From positions 1 through 63,399 of the forward strand of contig CACACI010000005.1 of the NCBI GenBank assembly GCA_902530985.1: a DNA stretch of 63,399 bases. Reading direction: 5' to 3'. The translations under genes and the position numbers were made by a program. This document shows, piece after piece, positions 49,523 through 59,027 of the stretch. How positions within the stretch are numbered: position 1 is the stretch's first letter; every line of letters begins with the position of its first letter. The notes under the pieces were generated by a model. It had not been told where the DNA came from. It saw nothing but the letters and a program-made list of their open reading frames with translations, and did no database searches. This DNA is from an uncultured Alphaproteobacteria bacterium. Lineage in GTDB: Bacteria; Pseudomonadota; Alphaproteobacteria; Methylaequorales; Methylaequoraceae.

Positions 49523-50022
49523 GATATTTTTTTATAACAATCTTTGTTTTTTGCCTTTTTGTTTTTTACCAAGGTCTTAAAAAGAATCCTCGTGATATAC
49601 CCTCAAATTTAATATCTCAAGAAATTCCAGAATTCTATATTTCAAGTTTTAATGGGCCTAATTTATCACATATCGACTTAAAAAAAGATGAAATTAAAAT
49701 AGTTAATTTTTTTGCCTCATGGTGCCCTCCGTGTACAGTTGAACATAAACAACTTCAATCTTTAAGCAAAAAAGTAACAACTTACGGCATTGCAAAAAAA
49801 AATAAAAATAAAGACTTATCAAAATGGCTAGGCAAGTTAGGTAACCCATACAAAAACATTGGAATGGATTATGAAGGTTTGGTCAGCATCGAATGGGGAG
49901 TATATGCTTTGCCTGAAACTTTCTTAATTGATAAAAATGGTATAATAAAATACAAACATGTAGGTCCAATAATGCAGAGAGACCTTGAAAAATTAGAAAA
50001 CCTAATAAGAAAGTTGAGATGA
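49519..50022 (+). CDS. ccmG: Periplasmic thiol-disulfide protein CcmG/DsbE
   Basis: This 167-residue thioredoxin-like protein has an N-terminal anchor (about 2-19), active site WCPPC (Cys69, Cys72) in NFFASWCPPC, and the cis-Pro loop YALPETFLIDKNG. It reduces the apocytochrome CXXCH cysteines before heme attachment. It overlaps ccmF and ccmH by 4 nt each. Confidence 0.93.
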   Translation: MRYFFITIFVFCLFVFYQGLKKNPRDIPSNLISQEIPEFYISSFNGPNLSHIDLKKDEIKIVNFFASWCPPCTVEHKQLQSLSKKVTTYGIAKKNKNKDLSKWLGKLGNPYKNIGMDYEGLVSIEWGVYALPETFLIDKNGIIKYKHVGPIMQRDLEKLENLIRKLR

Positions 50023-50387
50023 AATATATAATTTTATTTCTCAATATTTTTTTTGTTAACGCGAATGCTATTGAACCTAATGAAATTTTAGAGAATAAAA
50101 AATTAGAGAATATTGCAAGAGAAATTGGAAAAGAATTACGATGTCTTGTTTGTCAAAATGAAGATATACAAAACTCAAACGCTGACATTGCTAAAGATCT
50201 TAGAACTTTAGTCAGAAAAAAACTTTCAGAGGGACAGTCAAAAAATGAAATTATTAAATACATTCACTCTCGTTACGGTGATTTTGTTTTATTTTCACCT
50301 CCATTAAGAATTGATACTCTTGGTTTATGGGCTCTACCAATTTTATTTTTTTTTGTTCTAACTTTTCTCTTTTTTAGGAAAAGATAA
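50019..50387 (+). CDS. ccmH: Apocytochrome thiol reductase CcmH
   Basis: This 122-residue protein has a signal peptide (1-17), the redox motif LRCLVCQNEDIQNS (Cys42, Cys45), the helical IAKDLRTLVRKKLSEGQS region and a C-terminal helix. It is the short CcmH/CycL form, with the TPR part in the separate next gene. It shares one base with ccmI (TAATG). Confidence 0.94.
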   Translation: MKYIILFLNIFFVNANAIEPNEILENKKLENIAREIGKELRCLVCQNEDIQNSNADIAKDLRTLVRKKLSEGQSKNEIIKYIHSRYGDFVLFSPPLRIDTLGLWALPILFFFVLTFLFFRKR

Positions 50388-51022
50388 TGTTTATAACTTT
50401 CATCTTAATCATTGTCGTAATTACTTTTTGTGCTTTCTATTTAAATAAATCTAAAAAAAAATCACTTGGAAGGTTATTGATATTCCTTTCCATTGTGATA
50501 CCAACCGCAATAATCTATTTGAAAAAAGGAAATCATAAAAGTTTTTTTTTTGATAAAGAACTTAATAAAAGCATTTTAGAGTCTTTTAATAACCCTGAAA
50601 GATTAAAACAAATTAACCCTGACCTTTTAATCACTTTCCTAGAAAAAAAATTAAAACAAGATCCAGAAGATATTGAAGGGTGGTTAATTCTTGCTAGGAC
50701 ATGTATGATTAGTGGTCATTATCAAAAAGCAGACATGCATTACAAAAATGCTCTTAAGTTTTTTCCTAAAAATGAAAACATTCTTCTTGAATATTCAATT
50801 TTAAAAAAGAACACAAACCAAACTGAAAGTGCTATTAAGCATCTCATTAAATTAAAAAGTCTTTACCCTAATAATACAAAAGCCAGAGAAATAATAATAG
50901 AAATTTATCAGAACCTTTCTAATAAAATTGAAGCCGAGAGAGAAATAAAAGAACTTCTTCAACTTAAAGAGCAAGATGGTGAATACATTAAGATTATAAA
51001 AAAAAAGTTTAACCTAAACTAA
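50387..51022 (+). CDS. ccmI: CcmI-like TPR protein
   Basis: This 211-residue protein has two N-terminal transmembrane helices (about 2-17 and 29-45) and a TPR region (about 80-200, with EGWLILARTCMISGHYQKADMHYKNALKFFP). The layout is that of CcmI/CycH, which binds the C-terminus of apocytochromes and delivers them to CcmF. Sequence similarity in this family is low, and the call relies on layout and operon position. Its last 9 nt overlap the end of pabC on the other strand. Confidence 0.83.
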   Translation: MFITFILIIVVITFCAFYLNKSKKKSLGRLLIFLSIVIPTAIIYLKKGNHKSFFFDKELNKSILESFNNPERLKQINPDLLITFLEKKLKQDPEDIEGWLILARTCMISGHYQKADMHYKNALKFFPKNENILLEYSILKKNTNQTESAIKHLIKLKSLYPNNTKAREIIIEIYQNLSNKIEAEREIKELLQLKEQDGEYIKIIKKKFNLN

Positions 51023-51895
51023 TTCTAGGTTCTTATTTTTTTGTTTTTCTTCACAAAAATAATCAATTAACTTTCTAGTTGATTCAGATTTTTTAAAATT
51101 TTTTTTTAATAGTTTTTTTACTGATATTATTTTTATTAATGAGTTTGTAAGAAACATCTCGTCAAATGATTCTATAGAGTTTTTTTTAATATTGATTTCG
51201 CGTACTTTATCAAAAAATAAACTTGATTTTTCAATTACAACTTGCCTCATAATTCCATTAATGCCACTTTTGCCGATTAATGGAGTATATAAAATATTAT
51301 TTTTTGAAAAAAAAATATTTGTCATTGTCCCATCAATAATATTATCAGAATCATCCAGAAGTATTCCTTCAAAGTATTTCTGATCTTCCCATTCTGATCT
51401 TGCCATTACAGAATCCATTCTATTCAAATGTTTTAGGCCAGCTAGCTGAGAATTAATAAATATTGGAGATTTGCAGAATCTAACATTTACTCCCTTTTTC
51501 AGAAAACCTTGATCTAATTTGACCATTGGAAATGATAAAAAAATAACCGTAGGTGATATCTCTTTTTCAAATTTATATCCTCTTCCGCCCACGCCTCTTG
51601 TTATTAGAATTTTCAAAATACCCCCCTGCAAACCATTATTTATAGATTTCTGTAAAATCGTTTTTTTATAATTATTTAAAAGAGAAATAGATGGCATTTT
51701 TATTTTTGTTAAAAAGCAACTTTTTTTTATTCTTTCTAAATGCCGCTTCCAAAACTCAACACCTATCCTGTTTCTGTCTTTAATATAAATCCAAGACATT
51801 GTTTCAAACAAACCATCTCCATATGAAAGACCTCTATCTAAAACTGAAACTGTATTAGAAAATTTCCCATTAATTAGTGAAATATATTTACGCAT
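51014..51895 (-). CDS. pabC: 4-amino-4-deoxychorismate lyase-like aminotransferase class IV
   Basis: I start at the ATG at 51895 (MRKYISLINGKF), which overlaps the pabB stop by 8 nt; the frame continues 11 codons into pabB. The 293-residue fold-type IV PLP protein has DRGLSYGDGLFET, the PLP lysine Lys155 in GLKHLNRMDS and a TNIFF segment. PabC makes p-aminobenzoate from aminodeoxychorismate for folate. The coupling to a PabB-like gene supports this over D-amino-acid or branched-chain aminotransferase. Confidence 0.87.
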   Translation of the reverse strand: MRKYISLINGKFSNTVSVLDRGLSYGDGLFETMSWIYIKDRNRIGVEFWKRHLERIKKSCFLTKIKMPSISLLNNYKKTILQKSINNGLQGGILKILITRGVGGRGYKFEKEISPTVIFLSFPMVKLDQGFLKKGVNVRFCKSPIFINSQLAGLKHLNRMDSVMARSEWEDQKYFEGILLDDSDNIIDGTMTNIFFSKNNILYTPLIGKSGINGIMRQVVIEKSSLFFDKVREINIKKNSIESFDEMFLTNSLIKIISVKKLLKKNFKKSESTRKLIDYFCEEKQKNKNLELV

Positions 51896-53288
51896 TTTTA
51901 AACGACCCAACAGCTTTAAGCATTCCATTGGCTTTAGCTTCTGTTTCTAATGTCTCATATTGTGGTATTGAGTCTGCAACAATTCCTCCGCCAGCTCGAA
52001 AAAAAAGATCATTTTTTTCTTTTAAGATTGTTCTTATAAGTATGTTCATATCCATATTCCCACTGTGAGTAATATATCCAAATGAACCTGTATAAGGTCC
52101 TCTACCTTGTTTTTCCAATTGACCAAGGATCTCCATGCATCTAACTTTAGGACACCCTGTGATAGTGCCGCCAGGGAAAACAGATTTAATAATATCTCCT
52201 GGCAAAATATCTTTTTTTTTCTTTCCACTTATATTAGACACAATATGGTGGACATGCGCGTATGTTTCAATTTTCATCATTTCATCCACCTTTACTGTCC
52301 CTGGCTTGCATACTTTTGAGATATCATTTCTTTCTAAATCAACTAACATTAAATGTTCAGCCTTCTCTTTATCTGAATTGATAAGTTCTTTTGTTAATTC
52401 AATATCAAGAAGGCCTGAGCCACCTCTTGGTCTAGTCCCAGCTATTGGTCTTGTTTGCAAATGCTCTCCTGTAATAGAAATCAGTCTCTCAGGGGAGGAA
52501 CTAATAATTGTACTTTCCTTATATTTAACTATGCCAGCGAAAGGGGATGGATTATTCTTTCTTAACTTTCTATATATTTCAACATCCGATAAATTTCTTT
52601 CGATTTTAAATCTCCATAATCTTGATAAATTTGCTTGGAATATCTCACCTTGATAAATGTAATCAATACATGATCTAACTTGTTTCTGGTGTTCATCTGA
52701 GGTTCCTTTTGAGAACATTCTCACTGATCCATTTGCATTATTATGAATCTCTTTCAAATCTAATTTTAATAAGTCGTTGATTATATCTTCAAAATCTTTT
52801 TCATTATCTTTTTTATCACTTGTAAGAGTAATTGTTTTATCGACATGATCATAAATTATTGCAGAATTAACTCTTGCGGCAAAAGCATCAGGCAAAGAAT
52901 AGGGTGATTTTGGTATTTTAAGTTTTTTTTCTATTTCTCCAGCAATTTCATAACCTAAGTAAATAAACCACCCGCCAAAAAATGGAATATTCTTATTTTT
53001 ATATCTCATTTGTTTTTGTTTGACTTTTTTAGAATTCCAAAGTTTATTAAATTCATTGAGAAAGTCAGTGGAATTATTTTCTTTTTTTAATAGAATCTGT
53101 GGTTTATAAAAAATTATAGAATTTCTATTTTGATTATTTCCCCTGGACGAACTCTCCAGAAAAAATGGGTATTTACTCGGATTCTTTTCGACTAAATCTA
53201 AAAGATCAATATCGTCTTCTCTTTCAAATTGAATTACCAATCCATTACAACCATTTCCTAGAATTTTTTTCTTATTAAATTTCTTCAT
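51888..53288 (-). CDS. pabB: Aminodeoxychorismate synthase component I-like
   Basis: This 466-residue chorismate-utilising enzyme has IYQGEIFQANLSR, SSSPERLI, PIAGTRPRGG, HHIVSNISG, FPGGTITGCPK and the C-terminal FRAGGGIVADSIPQYE block. PabB adds ammonia to chorismate to form aminodeoxychorismate. The motif reads PIAGT with Ala283, as in anthranilate synthase TrpE, where E. coli PabB has PIKGT with a catalytic lysine. The overlap with pabC argues for a pab role. No glutaminase partner is in the window. Confidence 0.83.
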   Translation of the reverse strand: MKKFNKKKILGNGCNGLVIQFEREDDIDLLDLVEKNPSKYPFFLESSSRGNNQNRNSIIFYKPQILLKKENNSTDFLNEFNKLWNSKKVKQKQMRYKNKNIPFFGGWFIYLGYEIAGEIEKKLKIPKSPYSLPDAFAARVNSAIIYDHVDKTITLTSDKKDNEKDFEDIINDLLKLDLKEIHNNANGSVRMFSKGTSDEHQKQVRSCIDYIYQGEIFQANLSRLWRFKIERNLSDVEIYRKLRKNNPSPFAGIVKYKESTIISSSPERLISITGEHLQTRPIAGTRPRGGSGLLDIELTKELINSDKEKAEHLMLVDLERNDISKVCKPGTVKVDEMMKIETYAHVHHIVSNISGKKKKDILPGDIIKSVFPGGTITGCPKVRCMEILGQLEKQGRGPYTGSFGYITHSGNMDMNILIRTILKEKNDLFFRAGGGIVADSIPQYETLETEAKANGMLKAVGSFKNA

Positions 53289-53424
53289 AAAAATCTTTTA
53301 TAATTTTTTAATTATTATTTACCTACTTTGTTCATCTCCAAAGAAAGTTTAATAAAGTTTGCTTATTCCCTATGTTCTTTAGTGTGATAAAATAAAATGT
53401 TGCATAAATAGAAAAAATTACTCT

Positions 53425-53829
53425 CTAATCTTCTTCGTCTGAAAGTGAAGTAACAACATTTAGACTCCTCCAGAAATCTTCACTTTTTAAATTAATATCA
53501 TTTAATCGCATAAGCAAACTTCTCACGATAGCCCTTACAACTGGGTCTGCTTCAGTAAGTTTCTGTTTTAGAGTTTTTTCATTTATTGGATACAAAATAC
53601 AATTCGTAGCTGCTTCTGCTGTGACAGATCTAGACTCATCTAATGAAGGTCCACGTTCTCCAAAAATTTCACCCTCTCCAATTTTTCCAAGTAATAAACC
53701 ACCGGGACTAAATATATTCACTTTTCCAGAATGAACGTAGTAAGCAAAATGAGCTGCATCACCCTTGGAGTAGATTTTTTTACCTCTACTGAATTTAAGC
53801 TGATTTATTCCTACTTTTTTCTGATTCAT
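53425..53829 (-). CDS. Stand-alone cyclic nucleotide-binding domain protein
   Basis: This 134-residue protein consists of a cNMP-binding beta-barrel (GKKIYSKGDAAHFAYYVHSGKVNIFSP) with the phosphate-binding cassette GEIFGERGPSLDESRSVTAEA. There is no helix-turn-helix, channel or kinase domain, and it ends in an acidic tail (LSDEED). It would act as a sensor or regulatory subunit. It lies 5 nt downstream of the unrecognised 453-residue gene on the same strand, so the two are very likely one operon. Confidence 0.85.
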   Translation of the reverse strand: MNQKKVGINQLKFSRGKKIYSKGDAAHFAYYVHSGKVNIFSPGGLLLGKIGEGEIFGERGPSLDESRSVTAEAATNCILYPINEKTLKQKLTEADPVVRAIVRSLLMRLNDINLKSEDFWRSLNVVTSLSDEED

Positions 53830-53834
53830 AATAT

Positions 53835-55196
53835 CTAAATTATCCCAAAATATTTCTTATTTTCCAAGTATCTTTTTGAAAACTTTGTTTTAGGTCCAAC
53901 TAATCTACCAAAAATACCTTTTTTTTTTAATTCTAAAGGTTCAGATACTTTACAATTCAATTTAATTGATCTAATTTTTAATTTATTTAATAAAATCTCC
54001 TCCACCTTTTCTAATACAATTGATTCCTTGGATGTAGGGAAAAAAACTTTATCTCTTACAAGGAATATTGGAATATTCATACCATTTAGTTTGCCAATTA
54101 GATTATAAAAAATCGTTGATACAAACTCTGTCCATTCAATGTCCTTTCCTCTAAAAATAAAGTTAGAAAGTCGTTGATTATTAATTATATGGTTTATTAC
54201 GGCATCTCTAATTTCTTTATTAGAATAATCGTCTAATGAAATTTTTTTTTTTTCATTAAATATAGACCTCATAAAAGTGCCATTATTTTTTGATCGAAAA
54301 CTCTTTATAATCAAATAACACAATTGATCATAGTTTAGAACCGATGAAAAAGACTTTGGTTGAAGAGCTATATTAGTTTTTGAAAAAATTGTTAAATAAT
54401 CTCCAAAAAAATCAAGAAGATTAAAATGACTTGTTTCTTGATTATTTATTAACAACCTGTTTCTAATTTGAAAAAATAAATATAAGTCAATCTTATTCCA
54501 CCAACAACCGCCAAAAACTCCTTTATTAATTACATTATCATTGAAAGAGTATGTAGAAGATAAAAGGTGAGAAATAGCAATCTTTCTTTTATCCCCTCTT
54601 AATAAAAAGCCTTCCTCATAACTTGGAATATCAAATAAGGTTTTTAAAATTAATTTGTTATAATCTCGTAGAATTATTTTTTTCTCTTGTGTTTCATATG
54701 TATCGTCATATTCAAATAAATTGCCTTTTTTATAATTCAAGAGGAACTCTCTTTTATTATGATTGATATTTTCATTTGCTAAAAACTCTATTCTCTTAAA
54801 ATGGTTAATTAAAAGCTTTGAAGATCTTATTCTAGTTAATCTACTTTTTTTTGTTCTGGCATCAAAAAAACCTGGGTGGAGTTCTATTAGATTTTTTTGA
54901 TTAAGAAAATTTATGATTTTAATCAAATACGATGAAATATTATTTGGGTTATATCTTGAGCGAGCATTATATCCCCTTTTTGACATGGAAACAGAGAGAA
55001 ATTGTTGATTAGATTCAATCCAACAAAAATATAGTTCAATTACCAAAAGCCTAAGATGTTTTGTGAATACTTTATTGTCTCTATTTTTATCATTAAGATT
55101 AAGAATACAATTATTTATTATTTCAAGATTAATGTTTCTTTGTATATCGATGGGTCTACTAAAATTAAAATCTAATTGATCAGTCGCGTTTTTCAT
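53835..55196 (-). CDS. Unrecognised 453-aa protein, possible winged-helix domain
   Basis: This soluble protein has no signal peptide or membrane segment. Residues about 60-135 (YNARSRYNPNNISSYLIKIINFL, LIELHPGFFDARTKKSRLTRIRSS) look like a winged-helix unit: a helix pair followed by a basic hairpin with GFFDARTKKSRLTRIR, similar in style to plasmid or phage replication initiators. The middle has GGCWWNKIDL and the C-terminal end is Lys-rich. It forms a pair with the cNMP-binding protein. I cannot assign a function; DNA or RNA binding is a guess from the basic hairpin. Confidence 0.7.
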   Translation of the reverse strand: MKNATDQLDFNFSRPIDIQRNINLEIINNCILNLNDKNRDNKVFTKHLRLLVIELYFCWIESNQQFLSVSMSKRGYNARSRYNPNNISSYLIKIINFLNQKNLIELHPGFFDARTKKSRLTRIRSSKLLINHFKRIEFLANENINHNKREFLLNYKKGNLFEYDDTYETQEKKIILRDYNKLILKTLFDIPSYEEGFLLRGDKRKIAISHLLSSTYSFNDNVINKGVFGGCWWNKIDLYLFFQIRNRLLINNQETSHFNLLDFFGDYLTIFSKTNIALQPKSFSSVLNYDQLCYLIIKSFRSKNNGTFMRSIFNEKKKISLDDYSNKEIRDAVINHIINNQRLSNFIFRGKDIEWTEFVSTIFYNLIGKLNGMNIPIFLVRDKVFFPTSKESIVLEKVEEILLNKLKIRSIKLNCKVSEPLELKKKGIFGRLVGPKTKFSKRYLENKKYFGII

Positions 55197-55214
55197 AATA
55201 GATTCTTATAAATT

Positions 55215-55502
55215 ATGTATTTTATTGATTTTTTTGCGTACATTATTTTTCAAATTTTGCAATTTTATAAATATGCCATAATTATCTACGTAATTATTAG
55301 CATGTTAATTTCTTTTAATATTATTAACACTAATAACAAAATTGTATCAATAGTCATGGATTTTTTATTTAGGTTGATTGAGCCCTTACTTAAAGTTATA
55401 AGGAACTTTACTCCTAGTTTTGGTGCAATTGATATATCACCAGTGATACTAATAATAATAATTGAAGCTTTTCAATTCATTATGACAAAATATGGATTCT
55501 AA
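55215..55502 (+). CDS. YggT family membrane protein
   Basis: This 95-residue protein has two hydrophobic segments (about 5-38 and 70-88) around a short loop with FRLIEPLLKVIRNFTPSFGAIDISPV, the conserved YggT segment. The family is linked to osmotic tolerance and, in other phyla, to membrane-complex assembly; its molecular function is not settled. It overlaps folD by 11 nt and is divergent from the 453-residue gene with 18 nt between. Confidence 0.85.
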   Translation: MYFIDFFAYIIFQILQFYKYAIIIYVIISMLISFNIINTNNKIVSIVMDFLFRLIEPLLKVIRNFTPSFGAIDISPVILIIIIEAFQFIMTKYGF

Positions 55503-56403
55503 GATGAATGACAGCAAAATTATAGATGGAAAAATTTTATCATCAGCTATAAGAAAAAAAATAAAAAAATTCGGAGATGAGCTAAATAAAAAAACCAGTA
55601 AAGTTCCAGGTTTAGCTGTTGTTCTTGTAGGAGAAAACCCTGCTAGTAGAGTTTATGTAAAAAATAAAATAGAGAAAACAAAAGAAGTTGGTTTTAATTC
55701 CATTGAACATAGATTGGATCACGATGTTTCTGAAAAACAACTACTTGACTTGGTTGATAAATTAAATGAGGATAAAAATGTTCAAGGGATTCTTGTACAA
55801 TTACCTTTGCCAAAACATATTAACTCAGACAAAGTTCTAGATAAGATAAAACCAATAAAAGATGTGGATGGTTTTCATGCTCAAAATGTTGGTAAGCTTT
55901 GGTCAGGACTTAACTCACTTGTACCCTGCACGCCACTTGGATGCAGTATCATTATTAAAAGTATCCTTCCAGACCTTTCAGGTAAGCACGCAGTAATTAT
56001 TGGTCGTTCGAATATTGTAGGCAAACCAATGGCAGCATTACTGTTGGCTATGAATGCTACAGTGACTATTTGTCATTCAAGAACTAAAGACCTTAATTCA
56101 GTTTGCAAAGAGGCTGATATTTTAGTTGCAGCAGTTGGTATACCTGAGATGGTTAAAGCTAATTGGATAAAAAAAGGAGCAATTATAATTGATGTGGGCA
56201 TTAATAGGATAGAAAAGAACAATAAAAAAATACTTGTTGGAGACGTTGATTACGATGAATGTTTTGATTTTTGTGGAAAGATTACTCCTGTTCCAGGTGG
56301 AGTTGGACCTATGACAATTGCCTGTCTGCTATTAAATACGCTATTGACTGCATATACGCAATTTGACGAGAAAGCTCCGGATTTATCCTCTTTTCTTGAG
56401 TAG
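55492..56403 (+). CDS. folD: Methylene-THF dehydrogenase / cyclohydrolase
   Basis: This 303-residue bifunctional enzyme interconverts 5,10-methylene-, methenyl- and 10-formyl-tetrahydrofolate using NADP. It has [14 protein letters not shown] with the catalytic lysine, [26 protein letters not shown] and [15 protein letters not shown]. The ATG at 55492 overlaps the yggT stop; the ATG at 55504 ([10 protein letters not shown]) is an equally good start. The 3' end overlaps argG on the other strand by 21 nt. Confidence 0.95.
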   Translation: MDSKMNDSKIIDGKILSSAIRKKIKKFGDELNKKTSKVPGLAVVLVGENPASRVYVKNKIEKTKEVGFNSIEHRLDHDVSEKQLLDLVDKLNEDKNVQGILVQLPLPKHINSDKVLDKIKPIKDVDGFHAQNVGKLWSGLNSLVPCTPLGCSIIIKSILPDLSGKHAVIIGRSNIVGKPMAALLLAMNATVTICHSRTKDLNSVCKEADILVAAVGIPEMVKANWIKKGAIIIDVGINRIEKNNKKILVGDVDYDECFDFCGKITPVPGGVGPMTIACLLLNTLLTAYTQFDEKAPDLSSFLE

Positions 56404-57585
56404 TTTTAATCTAAGTGCATTTAATTTTATAAAACCTTCTGCATCACCTTGATTGTAAACTAAGTCCTCCTCAAAGGTAGCCATTTCACTAGAATATAGA
56501 CTATTTTGCGATTTTCTTCCTTGGATAATTATGTTACCCTTATATATTTTTAATTTCACAAAACCACTCACCATTTTCTGGGATTTGTCAATTAGTGACT
56601 GAAGCATTTCTCTTTCTGGTGAAAACCAAAAACCATTATATATTAATTCAGCATATTTTGGCATCAGCTCGTCTTTTAAATGTGCTGCGGATTTGTCAAG
56701 TGTAATACTCTCCATTGCTCGTCTTGCAACTAAAAGTATCTGTCCACCTGGTGTTTCGTATACACCTCGTGATTTCATCCCTATAAACCTATTCTCAACT
56801 ATGTCTATTCTTCCTACCCCATTTTTTCCCCCAATTTTATTGAGTTGTTCTAGAATTCTTGATGGTTTGAATTTTTCCCCATTTATTGATATGGGGTCAC
56901 CTTGTTTAAACTCTAAAGTCAGAAAAGTTGGTTTATCAGGTGCTTGCTCACATGAGTTTGTTCGAGTAAACATTTTTTCTTCAGGTTCTTTCCATGGATC
57001 TTCTAACACCTTCCCTTCATATGAGGTGTGCAATAAATTAGCATCCATTGAATAAGGTGGGTCTTCTAACTTTTTTTGAGGAATAGGAATTTTACTTTTT
57101 TGTGCATAACTTATTAAATCTTTTCGTGATTTTAAACTCCATTCTCTCCAAGGAGCTATCACTTGAATTTTTGGATTATTAGCATAATAGCTTAATTCAA
57201 ATCTTATTTGGTCATTTCCTTTTCCAGTTGATCCATGAGCTACAAAATTAGCATTAACTTTTTTTGCAATGTCTAATTGTTTCTTAGCAATAAGTGGTCT
57301 GGCTATAGAAGTACCTAGAAGATAAAATCCTTCGTACAAAGCATTTGCTCTAAACATAGGAAATACGAAATCTTTTACAAATTCATCTTTCAAATCTTCA
57401 ACAAATATATTCTTTACACCAAGTTTCTTTGCTTTTTCTTTGGCATCTTTAATTTCTTTGCCTTGTCCAATGTCTGCGGTAAAAGTTACAACTTCAAGAT
57501 TTTTTTCCTTTTGCAACCATTTTAAAATTATTGAGGTATCTAATCCTCCAGAGAAGGCTAAAACTACTTTTTCTTTTTTAATCAT
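56383..57585 (-). CDS. argG: Argininosuccinate synthase
   Basis: This 400-residue enzyme joins citrulline and aspartate with ATP in arginine synthesis. It has the P-loop [16 protein letters not shown] (9-24), [23 protein letters not shown] and [24 protein letters not shown], all typical of ArgG. The length is normal. It ends inside the folD 3' end. The spacer to the IalB-family gene upstream is only 9 nt, so the two may be cotranscribed. Confidence 0.97.
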   Translation of the reverse strand: MIKKEKVVLAFSGGLDTSIILKWLQKEKNLEVVTFTADIGQGKEIKDAKEKAKKLGVKNIFVEDLKDEFVKDFVFPMFRANALYEGFYLLGTSIARPLIAKKQLDIAKKVNANFVAHGSTGKGNDQIRFELSYYANNPKIQVIAPWREWSLKSRKDLISYAQKSKIPIPQKKLEDPPYSMDANLLHTSYEGKVLEDPWKEPEEKMFTRTNSCEQAPDKPTFLTLEFKQGDPISINGEKFKPSRILEQLNKIGGKNGVGRIDIVENRFIGMKSRGVYETPGGQILLVARRAMESITLDKSAAHLKDELMPKYAELIYNGFWFSPEREMLQSLIDKSQKMVSGFVKLKIYKGNIIIQGRKSQNSLYSSEMATFEEDLVYNQGDAEGFIKLNALRLKLLKKRG

Positions 57586-57594
57586 AAAGTTTTT

Positions 57595-58104
57595 CTATTT
57601 CTTTTGGCAAGCTTCATTAATTTTTTGATATGCCTTACTAAACCCCAACAAAGAATAGGTATCTGTGGTTATTGTTCCTCTTGTTGATGTGCCTACGACT
57701 TTCATTTTCATTGATGATTTCAAGAATCTGATTATCTTTTCATCATCGGGTGGACTAAAACTCCATGCTCTAGATCCTGATGTAAATAACTGAAATTTTG
57801 CATCTCCTATTGTAATTTGAGGGTTGCTATCTGCTTTGTAATTGTAACCTGCTATTATACTAAATTCATTCCATTTATTTTGACCTGGTAAATGAGTAAT
57901 AACAGCAAATATTTCACCTCTTCTTTTATAGTTGCCTTCCGAATCTTTTGGTTTTGATACAGCCATACATGCTAGATTTTTTCCTTCTCCTTCTGCATAA
58001 GCACTCCAATCATTGAACTTTTCTAGTTCTTTCGAGTTGGATGCAAAAGAGCAAAAAAATGCAATGGTTGTGATTGAAAAACAAAGAAAAAATTTTAAAT
58101 TCAT
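57595..58104 (-). CDS. IalB-family exported protein
   Basis: The start at 58104 (MNLKFFLCFSITTIAFFCSFAS) gives a proper signal peptide; the frame reaches 13 codons further upstream. The mature 150 residues show the invasion-associated locus B pattern: FNDWSAYAEGEGKNLACMA, RRGEIFAVITHLPG, GDAKFQLFTSGSRAW and a final Cys in INEACQ that could pair with the first. The family is common in alphaproteobacteria, periplasmic, with no fixed biochemical role. It lies 9 nt upstream of argG. Confidence 0.77.
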   Translation of the reverse strand: MNLKFFLCFSITTIAFFCSFASNSKELEKFNDWSAYAEGEGKNLACMAVSKPKDSEGNYKRRGEIFAVITHLPGQNKWNEFSIIAGYNYKADSNPQITIGDAKFQLFTSGSRAWSFSPPDDEKIIRFLKSSMKMKVVGTSTRGTITTDTYSLLGFSKAYQKINEACQKK

Positions 58105-58160
58105 TATTTTTATTGACATATATGGAAATAAATTGCAAGACACTATAATTCAAATTAAAG

Positions 58161-59027
58161 ATGTTTCCAATTTTTTTACTTATCACATCGTGTTTTTTAT
58201 TTTCTATATTAGCAGCTCTTATCAAATTTAATGCACAGTTTGTCCACCCAATTGAACAGGCATTCTTTAGAAATTTGATTAGTGTTTTTCTTCTGATTCC
58301 TTTTATTATTCACACCAAAAAAATTATAAATAAAAAAAATAATCTAAAACTTTTATTGCTTAGAGGAATCTTTGGCGGCATAACCATGGTTCTTCTATTC
58401 TCTTCTTATACAATGATTCCAATTTCTCAGGTTATGGCTGTTAGTTTCAGTACACCACTATTCATTTATTTAGGCGGAATTTTTTTTTTTAAAGAAAAAA
58501 CAACCAGATTTAATAACTTCTTACTTATCTTAGGCTTTATACTGACACTAATAATAATTAGACCTGATTTAGAAATTAAGTTGGGAGTCATATTTGCACT
58601 CACTGCTGCTATAACACATGCCATAGCAGCATTATTAGTTAAAGAAATCTCTAAAAGCGAATCAACTATTACTCTAATGCTGAGTATGGTAATATTGATG
58701 ACTCCAATCACTTTTATTCCAACAATCTATGTTTGGTCTCCTTTTTATGATTCAAAAATTTACTTATTATTGATCTTAGTTGCGGTAATTGCAACAATGG
58801 GTAATTACTGTTGGACAAAGGCTCTGAGTAATTCAAAATTAACAAACTTAATGCCATTTGATTTCTCAAAACTAATCTTCGCAACAATATTAGGATTAAT
58901 TTTTTTTGAAGAGAATATTGATATGGTAACGCTAATTTGTGGAACTGGATTAATACTTTGCAATAATTTTTCAATGTTAAATTTAAGAAAAAATGAAAAA
59001 TCTGGAACCCTTTTATCAAATAATTAG
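58161..59027 (+). CDS. EamA/DMT-family exporter 1
   Basis: This 288-residue protein has ten hydrophobic segments in two repeats, with HPIEQAFFRNLISVFLLIPF in the first and MGNYCWTKALSNSKLTNLMPFDFSKLIFATILGLIFFEE in the second, typical of drug/metabolite transporters. Such proteins export amino acids, nucleosides or related metabolites. It overlaps the second DMT gene by 35 nt, so the two are coupled and could act together. The substrate is unknown. Confidence 0.87.
   Translation: MFPIFLLITSCFLFSILAALIKFNAQFVHPIEQAFFRNLISVFLLIPFIIHTKKIINKKNNLKLLLLRGIFGGITMVLLFSSYTMIPISQVMAVSFSTPLFIYLGGIFFFKEKTTRFNNFLLILGFILTLIIIRPDLEIKLGVIFALTAAITHAIAALLVKEISKSESTITLMLSMVILMTPITFIPTIYVWSPFYDSKIYLLLILVAVIATMGNYCWTKALSNSKLTNLMPFDFSKLIFATILGLIFFEENIDMVTLICGTGLILCNNFSMLNLRKNEKSGTLLSNN

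Noticed and set aside
52135-52653. 172-codon open frame on the plus strand opposite pabB
   Set aside because: It lies wholly inside the well-supported pabB gene on the other strand, has composition of a reverse-strand shadow and no ribosome site.
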